A stretch of 10,318 nt of DNA from Candidatus Brocadia sp. (GTDB lineage Bacteria > Planctomycetota > Brocadiia > Brocadiales > Brocadiaceae), in contig JAUQXU010000101.1 in NCBI GenBank assembly GCA_030837935.1, positions 1-10,318 of the forward strand, in the 5' to 3' direction. The notes beneath the pieces were generated by a model. That model was not told the origin of the DNA. It searched no databases and saw only the letters and a program-made list of their open reading frames with translations. Position numbers and translations under genes: made by a program. Positions 1 to 7,000 of this stretch are shown here, piece by piece. The first letter of the stretch is position 1. Each line of letters begins with the position of its first letter.

Positions 1-143
1 ATGAATATTTTCAGGGAGGTGGATTAGGGCTTATGGCTGCCCGAAATTATCAATTTGATAAAAAATTACAGGAGTATGGAAGATCTTACGGACTATCCAT
101 TGAAAATGTGAAGGCTGAGCTCTTAAGGGCACAAACAAAATAA
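1..143 (+). CDS. C-terminal fragment of an unidentified protein (5' end outside window)
   Basis: An open frame enters from the left edge (codons in phase from position 3) and ends at TAA 141-143, giving 46 residues. The fragment starts with a glycine-rich stretch (GGGLGLMAARNY) and continues as a charged, probably helical tail (about KLQEYGRSYGLSIENVKAEL) ending in RAQTK. It has no cysteines, membrane segment or recognisable catalytic motif. I do not recognise the family, and too little is visible to assign a function. It converges on the amidase gene, whose stop lies 152 bases away on the other strand. The coding call rests on the uninterrupted frame to the window edge and the natural-looking residue composition. 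Confidence 0.6.
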   Translation, partial: EYFQGGGLGLMAARNYQFDKKLQEYGRSYGLSIENVKAELLRAQTK

Positions 144-211
144 GCCGGCGTAGTCGCAACCAAAAAGGGCTACTCGGCACCGAATAACAAATACCGCGCG
201 TTTGTTTTTTT
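144..211 (+). terminator. Possible weak terminator after the left-edge gene
   Basis: Directly after the TAA, an imperfect hairpin can form: GCCG (144-147) pairs with CGGC (175-178), and GTAG (150-153) with CTAC (170-173), separated by a small internal loop. A T-rich run (TTTGTTTTTTT, 201-211) follows, but 22 bases after the stem rather than immediately, so this is not a classical intrinsic terminator. The rest of the gap to 295 is AT-rich, with a degenerate repeat (CGAAATTCAGA / CGAAATCAGA near 219-242) and nothing else I can identify. Confidence 0.25.
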
Positions 212-295
212 GCATATTCGAAATTCAGATATCGAAATCAGAAATAAATTCTACGAAAAGATGTTTTTACAAAGTAATACTATAAATCATTACTC

Positions 296-1018
296 CTATA
301 ATTCCTGGCTATGACTGTTTCTCTTTGATGCAATTTGCAGTAACCTTGTTTTAACTTCTGCAAATGGGAAATTTTTGCCCGGGCAGGCTGTGCATTTCTG
401 GTGCACCTGTTTATGCTGCATTATATCGGATGAAGCAATAGTATATTTTCTGGAAAGGTATTGCATAAGCCTGACTAATGAATCGATCTGATTCTCGGTT
501 GGGGCACCGCCATTTTCGAAATCACCGACAAGGCAAATCCCAATTGCCACACGATTGCAATCCATATTCGCCGTGTGTGCACCATGAATTTGCTTTTTCC
601 ATCGCTCACCTACCTCAATCTCGCCGTCCCCGGAGAAAGAACCATTCCCAATTACAAAATGATACGCAAGACCATATTCCCATTTTCTCTCTTTACGGTG
701 ATAATAATCAAATCGCGCTGCATTACCCTTTGGAGTAGCGCTATGATGAATAACAATATACTTCCACGGTTTTTCCCTTACAACGGTAGAACAAAGATGC
801 TCAAGGTCTTGCTTGTAGAAAGAATTTTCAAGATCAGTATATCTTTTCGGTCCTTCGATCTTCAAGCAGGGAAAAAATGGTATAGAAATACACAGACCCG
901 ATGCAACAACGATCATAGATAATGAAAGACACTGAACAATCCTTTCGTATTTATGCCTCGTTCTACTCCCAAAACATATTAAGTTGCGCGACAGTATGGA
1001 TAATATTTTTTTATACAT
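296..1018 (-). CDS. Membrane-anchored N-acetylmuramoyl-L-alanine amidase (Amidase_2/PGRP fold)
   Basis: This is a predicted zinc amidase that cuts the bond between N-acetylmuramic acid and L-alanine of peptidoglycan stem peptides, acting outside the cytoplasmic membrane. Numbered from ATG 1018 (240 aa), a basic N-terminus precedes one hydrophobic segment (about 29-51: MIVVASGLCISIPFF), which reads as a signal anchor. The catalytic domain spans about 85-230. Motifs parallel T7 lysozyme: IVIHHSAT with first zinc His H91, AYHFVIGNG with the Tyr equivalent Y119, NRVAIGICLVGDF, and QHKQVHQKCTACPG with zinc ligands H202 and C212. Thr occupies the position of the T7 lysozyme lysine, as in many PGRPs. 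I chose ATG 1018 because AAGG lies nine bases upstream (1028-1031); an in-frame TTG at 1036 would add six residues. It has its own promoter and a c-di-GMP-I riboswitch leader, so it is probably not co-transcribed with the TPR gene. The role (wall remodelling, recycling or defence) is not determined. Confidence 0.88.
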   Translation of the reverse strand: MYKKILSILSRNLICFGSRTRHKYERIVQCLSLSMIVVASGLCISIPFFPCLKIEGPKRYTDLENSFYKQDLEHLCSTVVREKPWKYIVIHHSATPKGNAARFDYYHRKERKWEYGLAYHFVIGNGSFSGDGEIEVGERWKKQIHGAHTANMDCNRVAIGICLVGDFENGGAPTENQIDSLVRLMQYLSRKYTIASSDIMQHKQVHQKCTACPGKNFPFAEVKTRLLQIASKRNSHSQEL

Positions 1019-1050
1019 AAGATGCCGCCTTAACAAAACTCTCTAGAAAT

Positions 1051-1104
1051 AAAAAAAGCCTTACTGTGAAAATATTCACTGAGAACATCTTCGGTAGTAA
1101 GGCT
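1051..1104 (-). terminator. Riboswitch expression-platform terminator ahead of the amidase
   Basis: On the minus strand AGCCTTACT (1104-1096) and AGTAAGGCT (1065-1057) form a perfect 9-bp stem followed at once by seven T's (1057-1051). Inside it, GTGAA (1079-1075) pairs with TTCAC (1070-1066) around a TATT loop, so the 3' arms of the two stems abut; 16 unpaired bases remain on the 5' side. The U-run ends only about 32 bases before the amidase ATG, leaving no room for a promoter between them. The hairpin must therefore lie within the amidase leader and act as an attenuator. Its 5' arm overlaps the conserved 3' portion of the aptamer. It would also stop read-through from the TPR gene. Confidence 0.85.
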
Positions 1105-1225
1105 ATCTTTAAACCTGATACTCTATCTAAAGTGCTTTGTTATTGCAGTGCATGCTATGTAAGCGGATTAAAGACCCTTTCCTTTGCGTCCCCCGATCAC
1201 TCGGGGTTTGCCTTTATCGTGCCAA
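1089..1225 (-). ncRNA. Cyclic di-GMP-I (GEMM-I) riboswitch aptamer
   Basis: Read on the minus strand, the leader has the GEMM-I order. First comes CACGATAAAGGCAAA (1221-1207). Next is a perfect 6-bp hairpin, CCCCGA (1206-1201) and TCGGGG (1196-1191), capped by a GNRA tetraloop GTGA (1200-1197). The signature GACGCAAAG follows (1190-1182), then GGGTCTTTAA (1177-1168), whose TCTTTAA pairs with TTAAAGA (1112-1106). The 3' part is ATAGCC...ACCGAAG (1106-1089), as in known GEMM-I RNAs. By my alignment to the Vibrio Vc2 aptamer, G1212 matches G20, C1186 matches C46 and A1185 matches A47; G at position 20 favours c-di-GMP over cyclic AMP-GMP. Weak points are the 55-base distal loop and a short, imperfect basal stem (TGGCA with TACCG, one mismatch). 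The tetraloop receptor cannot be verified by eye. The family is known; the assignment here is from motif recognition. Confidence 0.85.
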
Positions 1226-1226
1226 T

Positions 1227-1254
1227 ATTATAAACTTAAATTCTATATTGTCAA
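1227..1254 (-). promoter_or_regulatory. Sigma-70 type promoter of the riboswitch-amidase transcript
   Basis: On the minus strand, a perfect -35 box TTGACA (1254-1249) and a perfect -10 box TATAAT (1232-1227) are separated by 16 bases. The predicted start, G1223 to A1220, coincides with the 5' edge of the aptamer. It lies 54 bases after the TPR gene stop, so the amidase unit can be transcribed independently. If transcription begins at A1220 rather than G1223, most of the 5' strand of the basal stem would be missing. Confidence 0.8.
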
Positions 1255-1307
1255 TAAATAAATTATTGACCTCATTCGCAAAGACTCTGATGCGCGAACA
1301 CAATGAA

Positions 1308-3653
1308 TCATTGGTTGCATTGTCTCCGCAATTTATCAATGGTTTCGTTTAGTTCTTTTGCCATGGATTGCTGAGGGTCTAATCTTAATGTTTCGCTGAG
1401 GTGGAATAATGCCCCGGAAAAGTTGTTTAAATGATCAGCATAAATAACGCCAAGCATCTTGTGTGCTAATGGATTATTTGGTTGATAATGAACCGATTGA
1501 CAAAAGGCATCTGCCGCTGCGGCATATTGTCCTTTTCGGTACAATGCATTTCCGAGATAATAATGTATCTCCCCGTCAGCAGGATTATATTTTATTGCCT
1601 CTGTAAACTCAGAAATAGCTTCGTCTCCACGGCCTTTCGAAATATAAGCATTTCCCAGATTACTGTGGGCATTGCTATCTGCCGGATTATATGTCAAAGC
1701 CAACTTGAGTTCAGTAATCGCACGATCTGTTGACCCCAGTGTTAGATATACCCCGGCTAAATTATTATGTACATCCGCATTATCAAATCCCAGGACCACA
1801 GCCTTGTTCAGTTCACGAATAGCCCTATCAGGATTACCCTGCTTTGCATGGACAATACCAAGGTTGTTATGCACATCGGCCACTTTTGGGTTGAGTCGGT
1901 TTGCAGTTTCAAATTCCACCGCAGCATCTTTAAGTCGCTCCATAGATACATAAATAATTCCGAGATTGTTGTGTGCATCTAAATTATCAGGATCTAGCTC
2001 AATTGCTCTTTTGTATTCCACCAAAGCCTCCTCGTAAAGTCTGATTTCACGATATACAAGTCCGAGATTAGTGTAATAATGGGGATTCAAAGGATTGCAT
2101 TGTTTCGCCTTTTTATAGAATTCAATAGCCCGATCAAAAAGACGCTTATTTTTGTATATGCCCCCAGCGTTATTGTAGGCATCGGCATGAACTGGATTGT
2201 ACCGCAATGTCTCTTGATATTCTTTGATAGCAGCGTCTAACATGCCTTTTCTCTCATAGGCATTTCCCATATTGTAGTGCGCCTCTATATCCCCGGGGTT
2301 AATTTCCAGAGTCTTTTTATATTCTAATTCTGCATAGTCATAGAATCCTTTTGCGCTATGCACAACACCAAGATTAAGATGTGCACGGACACTGTCGGGC
2401 TCGCGATTGACGGTTGAATACCACAAGGTAAATTCGTCACGCCATATTCCATTTCGATAAATACTCGTAATGCTCGCAATGATTAGTATGACCGCAAAAC
2501 CAACCATTGCTGGGGTTTTCCCCGAGATGTAGTTTTGAACGAGCATGCCAATAACCCCACAGAAACCCATGATGGGAATATAGAGATATCGCTCTGCCAT
2601 AATATTTCCAATGGGAATTATGTTTGACACAGGCAAAAGGGTAACAAAGAACCATAACGAAAAAAACCAATGACGTTTATCATTCTGGCACAACCGTAGT
2701 ATCAGAATAATAGCGGCACAGATCAAAAGGGCCGAGACAACAAAAGAGGCAACTCCTGGGGTCACCGGCGGCACTACATAATCTGCATTCAGATTGAACG
2801 GAAGGAACAAGAGCTTTATGTAGGATGCAAAGACCTTAATCATAACAAATAAAGTTTGCTTGCTTTGATCTAATCTGATATAAACATGCCGGAAAAGCAC
2901 AAACCGAACAAACAGATAAAAACCAGTAATGATAAAATAACCAAGGTAACTCCATTTTGCCCTTTTTATCAGTGCATGAAGTGTATTGGTTGAAGACGAA
3001 CAAAAGACATGAAACAATACCATCAGGATGGGCAACGCAACTGACGTCTCTTTTGAAAAGAGGGACAAGAGATACGAGAGCAGGGTGCCTGCGTAATACA
3101 ATAGAAATTTCCACGGGGTTAAAGATCTTTCATCGATTTTCAGGAACAAAACAAAAGCGATTAAGAAAAAAAGCGCGGCGAGAAGATCCTCCCGATAACT
3201 AACAGAATTTACCGCCTCGGTGAGTAACGGATGGGTGGTAAACAATAATGCTGTGATGAAAGCGGTTGTATTTGCCTTCACCACGCGTTTAAGAAAGAAA
3301 TAAAATAAAATTGTATTTCCTGTATGAAGGAAGAGGTTTGTAAGGTGAAAACCTGCAGGGTTTAAACCCCAAAGAAAATAATCGATAAAATACGATAGTG
3401 TAACAACGGGGCGATAACTAAGTTCACCGGAGAGCATAAAGTAATGAAAGGAAAATATCGAGTGAATATTTTCCCAGTTTTTAATAAGGCTGTTATGAAC
3501 GACGGTAACAGAATCATCGTAAACAAAGGCATTACTTACCGTGTTTAAAAAAACAATGATCGATATTACGGACAGGACAATACAGGGAGTTGCGTCTTTC
3601 AGATATTTGTTCAATTTTCGGGAAGCGACTCCGTAGTGCCGGAGAGCAAACAT
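1308..3653 (-). CDS. TMTC-like polytopic membrane protein with DUF1736 region and ten C-terminal TPRs
   Basis: A 781-residue protein in two halves. Residues 21-405 form a multi-spanning membrane region with TMTC/GT-C hallmarks. These are VYDD (44-47), a possible catalytic acidic pair in the first loop; YRPVVTLSYFIDYFLWGLNP (80-99); HPLLTEAV (141-148); SKE (200-202); a DUF1736-like stretch (about 233-295, including KLLFLPFNLNADY); and NIIPIGNIMAERYLYIP (344-360). Residues 423-761 are ten consecutive 34-residue TPRs starting at about 423, 457, 491, 525, 559, 593, 627, 661, 695 and 729, most with N-L-G, A-I/A and NP/DP positions intact. The family includes dolichol-phosphate-mannose-dependent O-mannosyltransferases in eukaryotes. 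Bacterial members are plausible polyprenyl-phosphate-sugar transferases, but the acceptor is unknown. The start ATG at 3653 overlaps an upstream stop (TAATG), and no close Shine-Dalgarno is visible; AAGGAG lies about 33 bases upstream. Translational coupling or a different start is possible. Confidence 0.85.
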   Translation of the reverse strand: MFALRHYGVASRKLNKYLKDATPCIVLSVISIIVFLNTVSNAFVYDDSVTVVHNSLIKNWENIHSIFSFHYFMLSGELSYRPVVTLSYFIDYFLWGLNPAGFHLTNLFLHTGNTILFYFFLKRVVKANTTAFITALLFTTHPLLTEAVNSVSYREDLLAALFFLIAFVLFLKIDERSLTPWKFLLYYAGTLLSYLLSLFSKETSVALPILMVLFHVFCSSSTNTLHALIKRAKWSYLGYFIITGFYLFVRFVLFRHVYIRLDQSKQTLFVMIKVFASYIKLLFLPFNLNADYVVPPVTPGVASFVVSALLICAAIILILRLCQNDKRHWFFSLWFFVTLLPVSNIIPIGNIMAERYLYIPIMGFCGVIGMLVQNYISGKTPAMVGFAVILIIASITSIYRNGIWRDEFTLWYSTVNREPDSVRAHLNLGVVHSAKGFYDYAELEYKKTLEINPGDIEAHYNMGNAYERKGMLDAAIKEYQETLRYNPVHADAYNNAGGIYKNKRLFDRAIEFYKKAKQCNPLNPHYYTNLGLVYREIRLYEEALVEYKRAIELDPDNLDAHNNLGIIYVSMERLKDAAVEFETANRLNPKVADVHNNLGIVHAKQGNPDRAIRELNKAVVLGFDNADVHNNLAGVYLTLGSTDRAITELKLALTYNPADSNAHSNLGNAYISKGRGDEAISEFTEAIKYNPADGEIHYYLGNALYRKGQYAAAADAFCQSVHYQPNNPLAHKMLGVIYADHLNNFSGALFHLSETLRLDPQQSMAKELNETIDKLRRQCNQ

Positions 3654-4073
3654 TATTCATAAAATATAATCATTTTAAAAATAAAAACTCCTTGTTTGGA
3701 CTGACTACTGAATTGCTTCGGTAATTGGTCCGCAAGAAAGGAGCCGTTGTCTGAAAAGTTTAGCACGCATACGAGAGGAATGCAAGCGTCATCATGGATT
3801 GGGTACGAAGAAACAACACCGCAGGAATTTTTCAAAAAACTAAACTAACACATAATTTTGGCATTAATAAAATGCACAAGAGCAACCGATAATAGGCGTA
3901 ATTGGAAAATTACAAACAAAATAGTGAGTAAGGTAATGATTAACTAAATATCTGCAGTAAGGCTTTTTTTGTATGTACTTCAAAAAAGTCGTGTGTATTG
4001 TTAACAAAGAATTTCAACCTTGATCTTATTTTGTATTTCTGCAAAACAAATACATCTATCATGAAGGTAAGCC
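3654..4073. other. Divergent intergenic region between TPR gene and sensor gene
   Basis: This 420-bp AT-rich stretch separates the divergent TPR and sensor genes and should hold both promoters; I see no convincing -35/-10 pair for either. It contains CAGTAAGGCTTTTTTT (3955-3970), identical to the 3' arm and U-run of the amidase leader terminator but without a matching 5' arm. A weak A/T hairpin joins GGCTTTTTT (3961-3969) to AAAAAAGTC (3982-3990). A 7-bp dyad, TGTATTT (4032-4038) and AAATACA (4048-4054), lies just before the sensor ribosome-binding site. Positions 3653-3843 are open in more than one frame without convincing starts. No riboswitch, tRNA or insertion element is recognised. Confidence 0.6.
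4032..4067 (+). promoter_or_regulatory. Dyad and Shine-Dalgarno upstream of the sensor gene
   Basis: A perfect 7-bp inverted repeat (TGTATTT, 4032-4038; AAATACA, 4048-4054) with a 9-base loop ends eight bases before GAAGG (4063-4067), which sits six bases before ATG 4074. GAAGG supports this start. The out-of-frame ATG at 4061 overlaps the site. The dyad could be an operator or an mRNA hairpin; which is unknown. Confidence 0.35.
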
Positions 4074-7000
4074 ATGAAATTTCTGATTCTTGATAACAAC
4101 CAGGATGATCGAGAACGGATCAAGCAGGGGTTACAGAAGGAGTTTTATGGTTTAGAGTTCCTCGAAGTAATCAAACGGGAGGATTTTGATGAGGCTATCG
4201 ATCGAGGTGACTTCGATGTGGTAATCACCGACCGTCTCCTGAACTGGACGGACGGATTGTGGATTCTCAGAACGATCAAAAACCGTTTCCCGTATGTACC
4301 CGTAATCATGGTAACCAATAACGGGAGCGAAGAAATCGCCGTAGAGGGGATGAAATCTGGCCTGAGTGATTATCTCACTAAGAAACAAATGCACCGGCTG
4401 CCAGGTGTGGTGAAGGAGAGTCTGAAGAAGGCCAGGTTAGACAGAGAGCATACGGTAACCAATAAGCAAGGCAATGTTTCTCAAGAACGTTATTGTGTTG
4501 AATCTGAATCTATTGCCGACTATGCATACACTTTCCGCGTTGAACCTGATGGTGCCCTCTTCTACGAATGCGCGACCGAAGCCTTTACCTTCATTACGGG
4601 ATACACCTTTGAAGAAGTGAATGTGCGTGGTGGCTGGCATAGTCTCATCTATCCTGATGACATACCTGTCTTCTCCCAGCATTACAACCGTCTGCTTTCT
4701 GGTCAGTCGAACATAAGCAAATTTCGTATAATCAGCAAAAGCGGCGAGATACTATGGCTGCGAGATTATGCCCAGCCGGTATGGGGCGAAGCACAGGGCC
4801 GTGTCATTCATATCTATGGTTCGGCAGAGGATATCACGGAACCTAAGCAAGATAATGAAACATTCCGGGATGCTGAAACAAAATATCGCAAACTCCTCGA
4901 TATTACCAATGATGCTATTTTTATCACCGATGCAGAATCAGGCATAATTATCGATGCAAATAAAAGAGCAGAAGACTTGTTTGGATATCTTCGCGAAGAG
5001 ATCGTTGGCATACATCATACACAACTTTACCCTGAAGAAGAAACAATACATTATACCAAGACACTTGAATATCACGTTAAAACCGTTAAGGCTTTTACAA
5101 AAGACCTCTGTGTTCAGCACAAAAATGGCCATAAAATACCTGTTGAGATACATACCAGTGTTACTTTTTCAGGTAATAAGAAAATCGTTCAGAGTGTCTT
5201 TAGAGACATCACCGAACGCAAACGGGCTGAGGAGAGCATTCGGCTCTATGCAGAGATTTTAAATAATATACAAATCGGCCTGGTTGTCTGGCATTTGGAA
5301 AATATTGACGATGTAAAAACCTACAAACTTATTGCCGCCAATACTGCTTCAATGCAATTTACCGGACTTGCAACGGGGAATTTCATTGGAAAGACCATGG
5401 CAGAAAGTTTCCCTGACCTCATCGGGACAGAAGTCCCAAAGATCTATGCCGAAGTTGTCCGTTCCGGGAAAGTAAAAGACCTGAAAGAGGATCATTTTGT
5501 TGACAAAGGCAATTTGAATGGTGCCTTTTCGGTTAAGGCCTTCCCGCTTTCCAACAACTGTGTGGGCACAGCTTTCGTAGATATTACAGAAAACGAGAAG
5601 ATTAACGAAGAATTGAAAATTTTTAAAATGCTATTCTCTGAAATAAGGGACCTTGCATATATTTGTGATATACAAGGTAATATTTTATATGTAAACAAGA
5701 TATTTGAAAAACTTACCGGGTATAAGCCTGAAGCATTCTTTGGAAAATCATTCTCACCCCTTTTTGATGAAGAAAACCTGAAAAAGGCAATAGATGCTCA
5801 TGCCCGGGCAATAAAAGGAGAAATCCTTCAATTTGAACTCAGTTTTAAAAATACCGGCACGGTATGCGAATACAGAAATTTTCATTTAAGAGATGGTAAA
5901 GGAAATATAATCAGAACTATTGGTATTGCCAGAGACGTTACGGAGCGTAAGCGCCTGGAAAAAGCTCTAAATGAATCACATGAACACGTCATCTCAATTT
6001 TGAACGGTCTCAATGCCGTGGTTTATGTTGCAGACATGAAAACATACGAAATCCTTTATGCAAACAAATACTTACAGAGTATTTTCGGAGATATAGAGGG
6101 GAAAATCTGCTGGCAAGTGCTTCAGTCAAATCAGTCAAATCAGTGCAATTTTTGTACGAATGATAAACTTCTCGATACGAATGGAAATCCTGCAGGTATT
6201 TACTCCTGGGAATTCCAAAATACCGTCAACAAACGATGGTACTCAATTTCCGATAAGGCAATAAAGTGGGGTGATGGCCGTATCGTTCGGCTCGAAATAG
6301 CTACTGATATCACTGAGCGCAAGCGTACAGAAGAATCACTCAGTGAAACCAATCAAACGCTTCAGGCGCTGATTCAGGCCTCACCGCTGGCTATTATTGC
6401 CCTTGATCCACAGGGAAATGTTATTCTGTGGAATCATGCGGCTGAACGCATATTCGGATGGAACAAACAAGAGGTACTCCGCCACCCCCTCCCAATCGTC
6501 CCCAAAGATAAACAGGAAAAGTTCCGGGCATTGCACGAAAGAGTGTTGCGTGGTGAATCATTTACGGACGCTGAGGTACGTTGCCAGAAGCGGGATGGCT
6601 CTCCGATTGACATTAGCATATCTACAGCGCCTCTGCATGATGGGCAAGGCAATATTGACGGCGTGATGGGCGTAGTTGCTGATATCACGAAGCACAAAAG
6701 AATCCAGTCTATTGATGCTTTGCTTTATGAAATCGATCAATTGGTATTACAAGGACAAACACAGGACTTTATCCTGCCGTATGTATGCACACGTCTTATA
6801 GATATCTTCTCTTATCCTCTGGTCTGGATAGGCATAAAGGAGGAAGAAGATGGCACGGTTAATATTTCTGCACAAGCCGGCACTCACGTCGACTATCTTA
6901 ACGATCTCAAAGTGCAATGGGGTAATGCCTCTGAGAATGAATGCCTGGTTGACCTTGCCATTCGTATGGGAAAAACACAGGCCATCGACACACAAGAACC

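Noticed and set aside
478..922. Plus-strand open frames opposite the amidase
   Set aside because: They overlap the well-supported zinc amidase on the other strand and have no family motifs.
3705..3843. Plus-strand frame without a start, ending ...EETTPQEFFKKLN then TAA, as a possible gene remnant
   Set aside because: It has a plausible composition, but only 46 codons, no start and no recognised family, and a neighbouring frame is equally open.
3855..3875. TTGGCA...TGCA near 3858-3876 as a sigma-54 promoter
   Set aside because: The GG and GC elements are 12 bases apart instead of the required 10.
3840..4073. Second c-di-GMP riboswitch ahead of the sensor gene
   Set aside because: Neither GGCAAACC nor GACGCAAAG is present on the plus strand; only the terminator-like tail is shared.
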